64,000 bases of DNA, from positions 186,001-250,000 of the forward strand of contig JADCBP010000004.1 in NCBI GenBank assembly GCA_020253445.1, in the 5' to 3' direction. The notes beneath the pieces were generated by a model that saw only the letters and a program-made list of their open reading frames with translations, had not been told where the DNA came from and made no database searches. Every line of letters begins with the position of its first letter. The first letter of the stretch is position 1. A program made the position numbers and the translations under genes. Below are positions 1-11,946 of the stretch, piece after piece. This DNA is from Methylobacterium sp. (GTDB lineage: Bacteria > Pseudomonadota > Alphaproteobacteria > Rhizobiales > Beijerinckiaceae).

Positions 1-308
1 ACCTGGAAGCCGCCACTGTCCGTGAGGATGGGGTATGGCCAGCGGGCCATCTCGTGCAGGCCGCCGAGCCGCGCCACGCGCTCCGCGCCCGGCCGGAGCA
101 TGAGGTGATAGGTGTTCCCGAGGATGATATCGGCTCCCGTCCCCCTCACCTGCTCCATGTAAAGGCCCTTCACCGTGCCGGCGGTGCCCACGGGCATGAA
201 GGCAGGCGTGCGGATATCGCCGCGCGGCATGGCGAGCACGCCCGAGCGGGCCGCGCCATCCGTGGCGTGAAGCGTGAAGGTGACGCGAGGCATTGAAGTC
301 GTGTTCAT
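1..308 (-). CDS. tgt: tRNA-guanine transglycosylase (N-terminal part, cut by window edge)
   Basis: Exchanges guanine at the wobble position of tRNAs for Asp, Asn, His and Tyr for the queuosine precursor base. About 102 codons are visible. They include an invariant-looking PAFMPVGT segment, GNTYHL (residues about 50-55) and the active-site DSGGFQV near the window edge; its Asp is the family's catalytic or base-binding residue. The start ATG (306-308) overlaps the queA stop in an ATGA junction, so the two are probably translationally coupled. An in-frame ATG five codons later (293) is a weaker alternative. The C-terminal two thirds, with the zinc site, lie outside the window. Confidence 0.95.
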   Translation of the reverse strand, partial: MNTTSMPRVTFTLHATDGAARSGVLAMPRGDIRTPAFMPVGTAGTVKGLYMEQVRGTGADIILGNTYHLMLRPGAERVARLGGLHEMARWPYPILTDSGGFQ

Positions 309-1423
309 GCACCCCCCGGCCAGAGCAGCGACGAATCCCCGTAGGAATAGAAGCGATAGCCGTTCTCGATGGCATGCCGGTAGGCGCGTTTCGTCGTCTT
401 GGTGCCTGCAAAGGCCGAGACGAGCATCAGCAGCGTCGATTTCGGCAGATGAAAATTGGTGATCAGCGCATCCATGCCCCTGAAAACATGGCCGGGCCGG
501 AGGAAGATGTCGGTCTCGCCGAGGAAGGGCTGGATGTGTCCGCTTGCATCCACCGCGCTTTCGAGCAGGCGGCAGACCGTGGTGCCGACCGCGATGATCC
601 GCCCGCCTTTCGCCCGCGTCTCGTTGATGCGGCGTGCGGTTTCGGCGCGGATCTCGCCCCATTCGGCATGCATGCGATGGTCGGCGATGTTCTCCGCCTT
701 CACCGGCAGGAAGGTGCCCGCGCCGACATGCAGGGTGAGAAAGGCATGGCCGATGCCCTTCGCCGAAAGCCGCTCGATGAGGGCCGGCGTGAAATGCAGC
801 GAGGCCGTGGGGGAAGCGACCGCGCCCTCCTTCTTCGCGAAAACGGTCTGGTAATCGGCGGCATCCGCGGCTTCATCCGCGTCGCCCAGCCTTTTGCGCG
901 CCTCAAGGATGTAGGGCGGCAGCGGCATGGCCCCGACCAGCGCGATGGCCTCGTCGAGACAGGCGCCGGCGCGATCGAAGCGGAAGGTCACGATCCCCTC
1001 CTCGCCCTTCTCCACCATTTCGGCGGAGAGCGAGCCCATGAGGCAGACCTGCCCCCTTTCGCCGAAAGTCACGCGATCGCCCGGTTTCAGGCGTTTTCCC
1101 GGCTTGGCGAAGGCGGTCCAGGTGGAATCGTCGAGCCGTTTCAGCAGAAGGGCCTCGATCGAAACGCGGTTTCCCTCACGCTCCCGCTCGCCGAGAAGCC
1201 GGGCGGGAATCACGCGGGTATCGTTGAAAACGAGGAGATCGCCCGCGTTCAGCAGGTCGGGCAGGTCGTGGAAGATGCGATCCTCGAAATGGTCCTGCCC
1301 CACCACGAGCAGTTTCGAAGCATCGCGCGGGGAAACCGGATGCAGCGCAATGCGCGCTTCCGGCAGGTCGTAATCGAAATCGGCGAGCGTCGGCGACGCC
1401 TCGCCCGCCGGTTTCGTGGTCAT
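305..1423 (-). CDS. queA: S-adenosylmethionine:tRNA ribosyltransferase-isomerase
   Basis: Transfers and isomerises the ribosyl moiety of SAM onto preQ1-modified tRNA to give epoxyqueuosine, the step after Tgt. The 372-residue product starts with the family's [14 protein letters not shown] region. It also has [16 protein letters not shown], the [10 protein letters not shown] block near residue 240 and the C-terminal YSYGDSSLL. It is slightly longer than the E. coli enzyme (about 356 residues). It lies 3 nt downstream of a cyclophilin gene and overlaps tgt by 4 nt, so ppi, queA and tgt are probably co-transcribed. Family assignment is secure. Confidence 0.97.
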   Translation of the reverse strand: MTTKPAGEASPTLADFDYDLPEARIALHPVSPRDASKLLVVGQDHFEDRIFHDLPDLLNAGDLLVFNDTRVIPARLLGEREREGNRVSIEALLLKRLDDSTWTAFAKPGKRLKPGDRVTFGERGQVCLMGSLSAEMVEKGEEGIVTFRFDRAGACLDEAIALVGAMPLPPYILEARKRLGDADEAADAADYQTVFAKKEGAVASPTASLHFTPALIERLSAKGIGHAFLTLHVGAGTFLPVKAENIADHRMHAEWGEIRAETARRINETRAKGGRIIAVGTTVCRLLESAVDASGHIQPFLGETDIFLRPGHVFRGMDALITNFHLPKSTLLMLVSAFAGTKTTKRAYRHAIENGYRFYSYGDSSLLWPGGA

Positions 1424-1426
1424 GGC

Positions 1427-1891
1427 TCACGCATCCGCCGCGATTGTGGCCTTGTTGATGCGGTCCGGGTTGCGCACGGGCTCGCCACGCGCGAAGAGGT
1501 CCACATTCTCCATGCCCTCGATCACCTTGCCCCAGACCGTGTATTGCTTGTCGAGGAAGGTCGCGTCGTCGAACACGATGAAGAACTGCGAATTCGCCGA
1601 ATCGGGGCTGCGCGCGCGGGCCATGGAGCAAACACCGCGCAGATGCGGCTCGGCGTTGAACTCGGCCTTGAGGTCGGGGTAGCTGGAGCCGCCCATGCCG
1701 GTGCCATCCGGGCAGCCGCCCTGCGCCATGAAGCCATCGATCACGCGATGGAACGACAGGCCGTCATAGAAGCCCTCGCGCACGAGCTTCTTGATATGCG
1801 CAACATGGCCTGGGGCCAGATCCGGGCGCATCTCGATGGTCACGACGCCCTTGGTCGTGTCGAGGATGAGGGTGTTTTCGGGTTCAGCCAT
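1427..1891 (-). CDS. ppiB: Cytoplasmic cyclophilin-type peptidyl-prolyl isomerase
   Basis: A 154-residue single-domain cyclophilin catalysing cis/trans isomerisation of prolyl bonds. Active-site residues are visible: FHRV with Arg49, then F54, M55 and Q57 in GFMAQGG, and the NSQFFI segment. There is no signal peptide, so the protein should be cytosolic. It lies between a second, exported cyclophilin gene and queA, 3 nt upstream of queA. The tandem cyclophilin pair followed by queA is a familiar order in Rhizobiales. Confidence 0.95.
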   Translation of the reverse strand: MAEPENTLILDTTKGVVTIEMRPDLAPGHVAHIKKLVREGFYDGLSFHRVIDGFMAQGGCPDGTGMGGSSYPDLKAEFNAEPHLRGVCSMARARSPDSANSQFFIVFDDATFLDKQYTVWGKVIEGMENVDLFARGEPVRNPDRINKATIAADA

Positions 1892-1928
1892 CGGGCACTC
1901 CTTGATCGATCAATCGGGAATTCGAAAG

Positions 1929-2501
1929 TCAGCGGATATCGGCGGCGACGCGCACGCGGATCATCTTGTCGAGCTGCTCCTTGGGGACGCGCTCGCGCTG
2001 CGGATCGACGCGGCGGATCCTGTCGACATGCTCCATGCCTTCCACCACGCGGCCCCAGATCGTATACTGGCCGTTGAGGCCCGGCGCTTCCGCGAACATG
2101 ATGAAGAACTGCGAATTGGCCGAGTTCGGGTCCTGCGTGCGGGCCATGCCCACGGTGCCGCGCACATAGCGCTCGGTCCGGGAGAATTCCGCAGGAAGGT
2201 TGCCGAGATCCGAGCCGCCCATGCCGGTGCCGGTGGGATCGCCGGTCTGCGCCATGAAGCCATCGAGCACGCGATGGAAGACAATGCCGTCATAGAAGCC
2301 CTTGCGCGCGAGCATCTTGATGCGCTCGACATGTTTCGGCGCGAGATCGGGCCGGAGCGCGATCACCACGCGGCCGCTCTTCAGCTCGATCACGAGCGTG
2401 TTCTCGGGGTCCGCCTTCGGCTGGGCCTGCGCGAAGGCGAAGCTCGGCGCGAGGGCGAAGGTCGGCGCGAGAGCGGCGGCAAGAAACGATCGGCGAAGCA
2501 T
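1929..2501 (-). CDS. Exported cyclophilin-type peptidyl-prolyl isomerase
   Basis: A 190-residue cyclophilin with an N-terminal signal peptide: MLRRS, a hydrophobic Ala/Leu stretch, then a likely cleavage after FAFA around residue 24. It should act on periplasmic proteins. The catalytic pattern FHRV...GFMAQTG is intact (R77, Q85). The start at 2501 was chosen over a longer frame because AGAGGTG lies just upstream and the signal peptide begins there; the extra upstream residues overlap coaD. It is paralogous to the next gene downstream. Confidence 0.93.
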   Translation of the reverse strand: MLRRSFLAAALAPTFALAPSFAFAQAQPKADPENTLVIELKSGRVVIALRPDLAPKHVERIKMLARKGFYDGIVFHRVLDGFMAQTGDPTGTGMGGSDLGNLPAEFSRTERYVRGTVGMARTQDPNSANSQFFIMFAEAPGLNGQYTIWGRVVEGMEHVDRIRRVDPQRERVPKEQLDKMIRVRVAADIR

Positions 2502-2517
2502 GGTTGCACCTCTGGGG

Positions 2518-3015
2518 TCACGCCTTTTGGGCGAATTTTGCTTGGAGCGCGGCGAGCACCTGTTGCGGCACGAAGCCGGAAACATCGCCGCCGAGCGAGG
2601 CGATCTGGCGCACGAGCGTGGCGGTGATGGGGCGCACCGGCGGCGAGGCCGGCACGAAAACGGTCTGGATCTCCGGCGCCATGCTGCCGTTCATGCCCGC
2701 GAGCTGCATCTCGTAATCGAGATCCGTGCCATCGCGCAGCCCGCGGATGAGGATCGAAGCCCCCTCGCGCCGCGCGGCATGCACGGTCAGATCGTTGAAG
2801 GTGGTGACGCGCACGCGCTTGCCGCGCGCCTCTTCGGCCACCACGGTTTCGAGCAGCCCCTGGCGCTCTTCCGCCGAGAAAAGCGGCGCCTTGCCCGGAT
2901 GCGTGCCGATGGCGATGACGAGCTCATCGGCAAGGGCCAGCGCGCGGCGGATGACATCGAGATGCCCGTCCGTCGGCGGATCGAAAGACCCGGCATAGAA
3001 GGCGATGTTCGGCAT
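2518..3015 (-). CDS. coaD: Phosphopantetheine adenylyltransferase
   Basis: Transfers AMP from ATP to 4'-phosphopantetheine in coenzyme A synthesis. The 165-residue product carries the nucleotidyltransferase signature [12 protein letters not shown] (TDGH at 15-18), RGLR at 91-94 and the ATP-binding PITATLVR near 129-136. The start at 3015 gives the usual family length (about 160) and places GAGGGAGA nine bases upstream. Starts at 3024 and 3087 are possible but worse. It is followed 16 nt later by the exported cyclophilin gene, as in related genomes where both lie near gyrA. Confidence 0.94.
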   Translation of the reverse strand: MPNIAFYAGSFDPPTDGHLDVIRRALALADELVIAIGTHPGKAPLFSAEERQGLLETVVAEEARGKRVRVTTFNDLTVHAARREGASILIRGLRDGTDLDYEMQLAGMNGSMAPEIQTVFVPASPPVRPITATLVRQIASLGGDVSGFVPQQVLAALQAKFAQKA

Positions 3016-3130
3016 CGTCTTCATTCTCCCTCTGGCGCTTCGGGCGCTCGTTCCGTTCGGGGCACGAGGTATCGCCGTTGCGGGCACGAGGTATCGCCCT
3101 TCCGGGGGAAAGGCAATCGCCGCAAGGGCT

Positions 3131-3793
3131 TCAGGCTCGCAAATCCGCGACGATCGAGGGGAGTTCCGCCAAGCGGTCGATCACGGTCAGCGCCCCGGCC
3201 TTCGCGAGGCGATCGGCGAGGTCATCCGCGCCGTGGTTCGCGCCGGCAAAGCCGATGACGCGCATGCCGGCGCGCAAGGCCGCCGTGACGCCCGCCACCG
3301 AATCCTCGATCACCAGTGCATGCGCGGGGTCCACGCCCAATTGGCTCGCGGCAAACAGGAAGACATCCGGTGCCGGCTTGCCCCGCGCGACCTGGCTCGC
3401 GGAATAGATGTGATCGCCGAAAAGCGGCGCGAGACCCGTGAATTCCAAGTTCTTCCTCAGGCGCGCGAGGCCGGTCGAGGATGCCACGGCCCGCTTGCCC
3501 GCGATGGCGTGGATGGTCTCCACCACATCGGGAATGAGCATGAGCTCGGTATCATGCCGCCGATGGATTTCCGCATCGATCCGCGCATTGAAACCCTCGG
3601 GAAGCGTGAACGGCAGCTCCGCGCGCAGGATCTCCCAGGTTTTCGCCGCGGGCACGCCATTGAAGCGCGCATTGAACTCGCGCATCGTGATGGGCCATCC
3701 GAGGCCCGTCAGAGCCTCCGCGCAGACCGAGCCGGCAATGTGCTCGCTGTCGATCAGCGTGCCGTCGCAATCATAGAGAATTCCGAAATCCAT
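3131..3793 (-). CDS. HAD-superfamily hydrolase, beta-phosphoglucomutase-like
   Basis: A 220-residue HAD phosphatase, subclass I. Motif I is DCDGT with nucleophile Asp8 and Asp10, followed by the helical cap. Motif II Ser/Thr is in VASSTG (105-107), motif III is Lys139 in RGKP, and motif IV is VIEDS (E163, D164). Motif I reads [10 protein letters not shown] rather than the commoner DCDGVLVDSE. The substrate cannot be told from sequence; phosphoglycolate and sugar phosphates are typical of this group. The start at 3793 follows AGGAAA; the longer open frame reads into the antisense of the PPK2 gene. It ends about 115 nt upstream of coaD. Confidence 0.85.
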   Translation of the reverse strand: MDFGILYDCDGTLIDSEHIAGSVCAEALTGLGWPITMREFNARFNGVPAAKTWEILRAELPFTLPEGFNARIDAEIHRRHDTELMLIPDVVETIHAIAGKRAVASSTGLARLRKNLEFTGLAPLFGDHIYSASQVARGKPAPDVFLFAASQLGVDPAHALVIEDSVAGVTAALRAGMRVIGFAGANHGADDLADRLAKAGALTVIDRLAELPSIVADLRA

Positions 3794-3908
3794 GCCGTTT
3801 CCTATGCCCCGGCGCGGCCGACAGCACAACCTGCCTTGCAGGCCGGGGCCAGACATGCACCATGGGAACCTCCTGCAAGAAAGCGCCCTCCCGCCCGCGG
3901 AGCTGCCG

Positions 3909-4814
3909 ATGATCCTCGATGATGCCGCCGCCTTCGTCGCCCCGTTCCGCATCAGCAAGGGCAAGGGCTTCGCGCTGGCGCAGCATGCGCCGGACGATAT
4001 GGGTGGCGCGAACCTGACCAAGGAGGAGGCGAAGACGCTTCTGGAACTCGGCAAGGAGCGCCTGCGTGAATTGCAGGAACGGCTCTATGCGTCGGATACA
4101 TGGTCCGTGCTGATCATCCTCCAGGCCATGGACGCCGCAGGCAAGGATTCGAGCATCGAACATGTGATGTCCGGCGTGAACCCGCAGGGCTGCCAGGTCT
4201 TCTCGTTCAAGGCGCCCTCGCCCGAGGAGCTCGATCACGATTTCCTCTGGCGTACCGCGCGCGCCCTGCCCGAGCGCGGGCGCATCGGCATCCACAACCG
4301 CTCCTATTACGAGGAAGCTCTGGTGGTGCGCGTGCACCCGGAATTTCTCAAGGGCCAGCGCCTTCCAACGAAAAACCCCTTCGCGGCGGAGGCGGGCTCG
4401 AAGGATTTCTGGGCCGAGCGCCTGAAAGCCATCGCCGATCACGAGCGGCACCTCGCGCAGAGCGGCACAAAGATCATCAAGCTCTTCCTCCATGTCTCGA
4501 AGGAGGAACAGAAGGCGCGCCAGCTCGCGCGCATCGACGACCCCTCCAAGAACTGGAAGTTCAATGCCCGCGACGTGGCCGAGCGCGCCCATTGGGCCAG
4601 CTACATGTCGGCCTATGAGAGCGCGATCGGCGCGACCGCGGCGAAACACGCGCCGTGGTATGTCATCCCGGCCGACCGGAAATGGTTCATGCGGCTCGCC
4701 GTGATGGCCGCCATCGTGGCGGAACTCGAAAGCCTGAACCTCGAATATCCGAAGCTCTCGCCGGAGGAGACCGCCAAGCTCGCGCAGGCGCGCAAGGCGC
4801 TGCTGGCGAGTTGA
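3909..4814 (+). CDS. ppk2: PPK2-family polyphosphate:nucleotide phosphotransferase
   Basis: Transfers phosphate between inorganic polyphosphate and nucleotides. The 301-residue protein has a P-loop AMDAAGKDS (73-81), the lid/Walker B region GIHNRSYYEE (127-136) and the family block FKAPSPEELDHDFLWR. The extended N-terminal helices match the group annotated as PPK2-family transferases; ADP or AMP as acceptor is not decidable here. GGAG lies six bases before the chosen ATG; an ATG at 3855 is an alternative. It is the only plus-strand gene between coaD and gyrA, and its stop lies 6 nt from the convergent gyrA stop. Confidence 0.9.
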   Translation: MILDDAAAFVAPFRISKGKGFALAQHAPDDMGGANLTKEEAKTLLELGKERLRELQERLYASDTWSVLIILQAMDAAGKDSSIEHVMSGVNPQGCQVFSFKAPSPEELDHDFLWRTARALPERGRIGIHNRSYYEEALVVRVHPEFLKGQRLPTKNPFAAEAGSKDFWAERLKAIADHERHLAQSGTKIIKLFLHVSKEEQKARQLARIDDPSKNWKFNARDVAERAHWASYMSAYESAIGATAAKHAPWYVIPADRKWFMRLAVMAAIVAELESLNLEYPKLSPEETAKLAQARKALLAS

Positions 4815-4820
4815 GGGGCA

Positions 4821-7580
<2,760 letters not shown>

Positions 7581-7680
7581 GTTTCGACACCTTTCGATTG
7601 CCCATCGCGCGAGCACGCGCGCACGGAACCCCGTGTCTATTTGATTCCAACCGGGAAGGCGAATGCGGGGTGAGGAAAAT

Positions 7681-8766
7681 TCAGGCGCTGATGGCCAGCG
7701 GCGTGCACGTGATCACATGCGCGAATTCCTTCATGAGCGCCGGATCGAGCTTGCCGGTCATGCCGCGCATGATGTCGTAGGCCTCGCCAGCGTCGAGGCG
7801 TCTCTTGTAGGGGCGCTCCTCGATCAGCGCCGCGAAGATGTCGCAGATCGTCACCGCGCGCACGATATCCGCGATCTGGTTGCCGGCGAGCGCGTCGGGA
7901 TAGCCGGTGCCGTCGAGCATCTCGTGGTGATGCACCACGATATCGATCATCTCGTCGGAAAATCCGCCCTTGCGCCTGAGGATGTCACGCCCGAATTCAG
8001 GGTGATGACGCATGGCCTCCATCTCATCCGGCGTGAGGGCGGAGGGCTTCTCGAGGATGCTCACCGGGATTTCGGCCTTGCCGACATCGTGCAGCAGGCT
8101 GCCGAGCGCCAGCCGGCGCAGATCCCGGTGGCCGACGCCGAGGAGATGGCCAAACCCCACCGCCACGCCCGTGACCAGCAGGGAGTGCCGGAAGGTTTGG
8201 CTATGGTGCCGCGCCACGATTTCGACCCAATCCCCAAGGCCGATGTCAGCAATGGCATCAATGATCTGATCACCATGCGTGTAAAGCTCGTCCTGCGTCA
8301 GCTCAAAGCTCGAGGTTGCGAAACGCAGGATGTTATCCAGCGCCGAGACACCGGCATCGAGCGCAAACCGGCCCGCATCATGAGAGCCGGCTATCGACTG
8401 CTCGTGCAGGATCTGATCGATCGTGGAATGGACGACATCCCGGCGAAGGGGCCGCGACAGCACGGCCTCGGCGCCGCAGACGGTGGCGCGGGCCATCAGG
8501 ATGCGCCGTTTGTCATCGATGACGAAGACGCGCCGCACCGCGCGCGGCGAGAACTTGTTCAGCGCCTCGCGCAGGCGCAGCACTTGCACCTCGTTCTCGA
8601 GCGGCACGTCCAGCACGACGAGCTTCGGGTTGCCGGACACGCCATTCTCATAATCCCCGAGCGTGAGGGTTCTGACGAGATAGCGCTCCTCAAGCACAGC
8701 CATCAGGTCCGGACGCGGCTTCGCGGAATAATGGACGAGCAGGATTGAATCGCGGAGCAGGCGCAC
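7681..8766 (-). CDS. HD-GYP domain protein with receiver-like N-terminus
   Basis: A probable cyclic di-GMP phosphodiesterase of about 361 residues. The N-terminal ~120 residues resemble a response-regulator receiver with a possible Asp in LVVLDVP but lack the clear acidic pocket. The C-terminal HD-GYP domain has [26 protein letters not shown] and the ICDIF segment, so the metal ligands and GYP loop look complete. The start is ambiguous: TTG at 8772 or GTG at 8766. GGAAA six bases before the GTG favours the latter. It lies about 100 nt upstream of gyrA on the same strand. Confidence 0.88.
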   Translation of the reverse strand: MRLLRDSILLVHYSAKPRPDLMAVLEERYLVRTLTLGDYENGVSGNPKLVVLDVPLENEVQVLRLREALNKFSPRAVRRVFVIDDKRRILMARATVCGAEAVLSRPLRRDVVHSTIDQILHEQSIAGSHDAGRFALDAGVSALDNILRFATSSFELTQDELYTHGDQIIDAIADIGLGDWVEIVARHHSQTFRHSLLVTGVAVGFGHLLGVGHRDLRRLALGSLLHDVGKAEIPVSILEKPSALTPDEMEAMRHHPEFGRDILRRKGGFSDEMIDIVVHHHEMLDGTGYPDALAGNQIADIVRAVTICDIFAALIEERPYKRRLDAGEAYDIMRGMTGKLDPALMKEFAHVITCTPLAISA

Positions 8767-9046
8767 GAGCAATTTCCAAAATGGAACGCAAGCGAAACCC
8801 TCGCATGGAGAATTAAATAATTCGCAAAACGATACTGTTAAAGCCGGTCATATTTTACGAAATGCCGACCTCCAGGAGCTTTTGTGCCCGCCCTGCAAAG
8901 CGCTGACCTTTCGCGTTGGAACCGCGATCGGGACAGCCCTTGGGCGGGAGTTGCGCCGCGAACACCTTCCCCGGCTTTGACAAACCGCATCGCATCCCTG
9001 AAAGCTCGTCGGCGCGTGGAAGCTTCGCCACGAAAGAGGTCCCTGC

Positions 9047-9694
9047 ATGTCGCCGTCCCTCGCCGGGCTTGTCGAGTATTTCCTCTCGGCGCTCACCACA
9101 TTGATGGTGACGGTGGACCCGCCGGGCCTCGCGCCGATCTTTCTCTCGCTGACAATCGGCATGAATGCGGCGGAACGGCGTTCCGTCGCGATCCGCGCGA
9201 CCCTGATTGCCGCCGGCATCATGGCAGGCTTCGCGTTTTTCGGACAGCCGGTGCTGCGGGCGCTCGGCATTGGCGTGCCCGCCTTCCGCATCGCCGGCGG
9301 GTTGCTGCTGTTCTGGATCTCCTTCGAGATGATCTTCGAGCTGCGGACCCAGCGGAAGACGAATGTCGCGGCAACCGCGATCAATCTCGACCATATCCGC
9401 AATGTCGCGGCCTTTCCGCTGGCGATCCCGCTGATGGCAGGGCCGGGCACGATCACCGCGACCATGCTGACAGCGGGCGCGGCGCAGGGCGACGCGGCGA
9501 AGCTCGCGGCCCTGATGCTGGTGATCGCGATTGTCAGCCTCGCCTGCCTCCTGACCTTCCTTGTCTCGGATAGGCTGTCGAAGCTGCTCGGCGTCACCGG
9601 CAATCTCGTGCTCACGCGCCTGCTCGGCGTGATCCTCGCGGCGCTGGCCGTGCAGTTCGTGATTGACGGCGTGAAGGCCGTGATCGCCGGCTGA
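9047..9694 (+). CDS. MarC-family integral membrane protein
   Basis: A 215-residue protein with about six hydrophobic segments (roughly residues 8-30, 45-70, 75-97, 118-140, 148-170, 190-212). It has family features such as TVDPPGLAPIF near the N-terminus and PLMAGPGTIT in the middle, which is the MarC/YchE/YhgN pattern. Members are often called antibiotic-resistance proteins, but no transport function is firmly established. AAAGAGGT precedes the ATG. It is convergent with the Lrp gene, with 2 nt between the stops. Confidence 0.9.
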   Translation: MSPSLAGLVEYFLSALTTLMVTVDPPGLAPIFLSLTIGMNAAERRSVAIRATLIAAGIMAGFAFFGQPVLRALGIGVPAFRIAGGLLLFWISFEMIFELRTQRKTNVAATAINLDHIRNVAAFPLAIPLMAGPGTITATMLTAGAAQGDAAKLAALMLVIAIVSLACLLTFLVSDRLSKLLGVTGNLVLTRLLGVILAALAVQFVIDGVKAVIAG

Positions 9695-9696
9695 GC

Positions 9697-10188
9697 TTAT
9701 TTCTGCGCCTTCTTGCGTGACTTGAAGACCGGCGAATCGTCGAGCGGCAGCGCGGTCGTCGCCTTCACCTTCTCCATGGCGAAGCGCGAGGTGACGTTCT
9801 TCAGAGGGACCACCTTGATGAGGCGGCGATAGAAGCCGTCATAGGCATCGATGCCCGGCACGACAACGCGCAGCATGTAATCGACATCCCCCGACATCCG
9901 GTAGACATCGACCACCTCCGGCATGGTCGTGATCGCGGCGGCAAAACGCGAGAGCCAGCCTTCCGAATGGTCGCTCGTCTCGATGGAAACGAAAACGGTG
10001 ACGCCAAGCCCGAGTTGCGCGGCATCCAGCAAGGCGACCCGCCCCGTGATGATCCCGAGTTCCTCCATCTTGCGGATGCGGTTCCAGCAGGGGGTGGGAG
10101 AAAGGCCAACGCGGTTTGCGATCTCGTTCAGGGGCAGGGAGGAATCCTGCTGGAGAATCCCGAGGATCGCGCGGTCGAAGGAATCCAT
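9697..10188 (-). CDS. Lrp/AsnC-family transcriptional regulator
   Basis: A 163-residue regulator with an N-terminal winged helix-turn-helix (residues about 4-50, including LNEIANRVGLSPTPCWNRI) and a C-terminal RAM/AsnC ligand-binding domain (about 65-140, with SGDVDYMLRVVV). AGGAG lies upstream of the ATG. It is divergent from an exported sulfurtransferase, with a 137-nt intergenic region that contains a palindrome; this suggests it controls that gene, its own, or both. The inducer is unknown. The Lys-rich C-terminus (SRKKAQK) is beyond the usual family core. Confidence 0.92.
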   Translation of the reverse strand: MDSFDRAILGILQQDSSLPLNEIANRVGLSPTPCWNRIRKMEELGIITGRVALLDAAQLGLGVTVFVSIETSDHSEGWLSRFAAAITTMPEVVDVYRMSGDVDYMLRVVVPGIDAYDGFYRRLIKVVPLKNVTSRFAMEKVKATTALPLDDSPVFKSRKKAQK

Positions 10189-10263
10189 TGTCGATCTCCT
10201 GGCCGTGTCGGAAATCCGCTCCGCCCCGTTTTAGCGCGGCAGAACAATTTCCCTTTTTCTTGC

Positions 10264-10275
10264 CACAACATTGTG
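10264..10275. promoter_or_regulatory. Palindrome in the Lrp/sulfurtransferase intergenic region
   Basis: CACAA-CA-TTGTG is a perfect 5-bp inverted repeat with a 2-nt centre. A further CACAA half-site occurs at about 10297. Both lie in an A+T-rich stretch between the divergent lrp-type gene and the exported sulfurtransferase. This is a reasonable operator candidate for the neighbouring regulator, but it is only an inference. Confidence 0.4.
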
Positions 10276-10325
10276 AATACCAGAAAAAAATTCTACCACA
10301 ATACCCTGATCTCTGGGAGACAAGA

Positions 10326-11267
10326 ATGCGCCCCTTCTTCCCTCGCCTGTCCCTGCCCCTCGCCGCCCTGTCGCTGACCGTGCTCGCGACTCTCGCGCAT
10401 GCCGCGGAGCCGCTGCGCGGGCTGATCGACGCCTCCGGCCTGAAGGCCCGGCTCGGCCAGCCCAATCTTGTCATCCTTGATATCCGCTCCGGCGAAACGA
10501 AGGAACAGGGTCGCGCGACCTATCTTGCGGGGCACATTCCCGGCGCGGTGCATGCGGATTACGCGCATGCCTCCTGGCGCCTGCCGCGCAACAATGTCTC
10601 GGTTTATCTGCCCGAGCCGGCACAGTTCGAGGCTCTTGCCGGAAATCTCGGTGTCTCGAACGAGAGCGATGTCGTGATTGTCCACGAGGGCACCGATGCC
10701 ACGAGTTTCGGTTCGGCCGCGCGCGTCTACTGGACCTTCAAGGCCATGGGCCATGCCTCGATCGCCATCCTCGATGGTGGCCTTCAGGCGTGGCAGAAAG
10801 CTGGATATCCGTTCGAGACGAAGCCCGCGCAGCCCGTGGCCTCGATCTACGAGGCGAAGCCGGAGCCGGCCCTGCGCGCCCGGCTCGACGACGTGCTCGC
10901 GGCGAAGGAAAGGAACGTCACGCTCGTCGACAGCCGGCCCGAAACCTTCTTCTCCGGGCAGGAGAAGCACAAGGCCATCGCCACCGGCGGCCATATTCCC
11001 GGCGCGATCAACCTGCCGCATCACCATGCGTTTGGCCCCGATTTCCGTCTGAAGGACAGGGCCAGCCTCGCCAAGGCCTTTGCTCCCGCCAAGGGGAAAG
11101 CGGCCATCGCCTATTGCAATACCGGCCATTGGGCCGCCACCGACTGGTTCGTGCTCTCGGAAGTGCTGAACCAGCCGAATGTGAAGCTTTATGATGGCTC
11201 GATGCTCGAATACTGGCTCGAGAACAAGGGGCCGATCCAGGCTTCGCGTCCGGGCTCCGGCTCGTAG
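10326..11267 (+). CDS. Exported two-domain rhodanese-type sulfurtransferase
   Basis: A 313-residue protein with a signal peptide (cleavage likely after LAHA, residue 26) and two rhodanese domains, acting in the periplasm. The C-terminal domain holds the catalytic Cys264 in YCNTGHW, a loop more like bacterial thiosulfate-type enzymes than SseA. The N-terminal domain has no Cys at the equivalent loop and is probably structural. GGGAGAC precedes the ATG; the longer upstream frame lacks a ribosome site. It is transcribed divergently from an Lrp-type regulator and followed by a strong terminator. Thiosulfate versus mercaptopyruvate preference is not decidable. Confidence 0.9.
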   Translation: MRPFFPRLSLPLAALSLTVLATLAHAAEPLRGLIDASGLKARLGQPNLVILDIRSGETKEQGRATYLAGHIPGAVHADYAHASWRLPRNNVSVYLPEPAQFEALAGNLGVSNESDVVIVHEGTDATSFGSAARVYWTFKAMGHASIAILDGGLQAWQKAGYPFETKPAQPVASIYEAKPEPALRARLDDVLAAKERNVTLVDSRPETFFSGQEKHKAIATGGHIPGAINLPHHHAFGPDFRLKDRASLAKAFAPAKGKAAIAYCNTGHWAATDWFVLSEVLNQPNVKLYDGSMLEYWLENKGPIQASRPGSGS

Positions 11268-11352
11268 CGCACGCCTTTCGGTCTGAGTACGCGGGGCCCT
11301 CTCCTTCTCGCGGCATGCTCGACCGGAACTCCCGCTCGGGGGAGACTTGCAA

Positions 11353-11390
11353 GGGTCGGTTCGCGTGATCGCGGATCGGCCCTTTCTTTT
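11353..11390 (+). terminator. Rho-independent terminator after the sulfurtransferase gene
   Basis: A 13-bp stem pairs 11353-11365 with 11370-11382 (three G-T wobbles) around the loop TGAT and is followed by TTTCTTTT. It lies about 85 nt after the sulfurtransferase stop, oriented for plus-strand transcription and facing the end of ssb. Confidence 0.85.
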
Positions 11391-11412
11391 GCTCAATCGC
11401 GGCGGCTGCCCC

Positions 11413-11946
11413 TCAGAACGGGATGTCGTCGTCGAGATCGCCGCCCTTGCCACGCGGAGGCGCGGAGCGACCACCGCCGCCACCCATTCCGCCACCACCG
11501 CCGCCACCACGGCTCATGCCACCCCCGCCCCGATCGTAACCCACCGCACCGCCCATATCGTCGCCGCCGCCCATCTCGGCGCGGCCGCCGCCTTCGCGGC
11601 TATCGAGCAGCGTGAGTTCACCGCGATAGCGCTGGAGCACGATTTCGGTGGAATAGCGCTTCTGGTTGTCCTTGTCGGTCCATTCGCGGGTCTGGAGCTG
11701 GCCTTCGAGATAGACCTTCGAGCCCTTGCGCAGATATTGCTCGGCGACTTTCGCGAGGTTCTCGTTGAAGATCACCACCGAATGCCATTCGGTCTTCTCG
11801 CGGCGCTCGCCGGTCTGCTTGTCGCGCCAGTTCTCCGAGGTCGCGATGCGCAGGTTGACGACCGGATCGCCATTCGCGAGCCGCCGCGTCTCGGGATCGC
11901 GCCCGAGATTTCCCACCAGAATGACCTTGTTGACCGAACCCGACAT
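11413..11946 (-). CDS. ssb: Single-stranded DNA-binding protein
   Basis: A 177-residue SSB. The OB-fold occupies residues 1 to about 110 (start [16 protein letters not shown], with [16 protein letters not shown]). A Gly-rich linker follows, with Met/Arg/Asp interruptions, and the protein ends in the acidic tip DDDIPF that recruits DNA-metabolism partners. The start at 11946 was chosen by homology and a GGGGAAC upstream; the open frame extends 37 codons further without family similarity. It is divergent from uvrA across about 300 nt that contain a LexA-type box. Confidence 0.96.
   Translation of the reverse strand: MSGSVNKVILVGNLGRDPETRRLANGDPVVNLRIATSENWRDKQTGERREKTEWHSVVIFNENLAKVAEQYLRKGSKVYLEGQLQTREWTDKDNQKRYSTEIVLQRYRGELTLLDSREGGGRAEMGGGDDMGGAVGYDRGGGGMSRGGGGGGGMGGGGGRSAPPRGKGGDLDDDIPF

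Noticed and set aside
8977-8982. TTGACA before the MarC-type gene
   Set aside because: No acceptable -10 element lies at 16-18 nt downstream.
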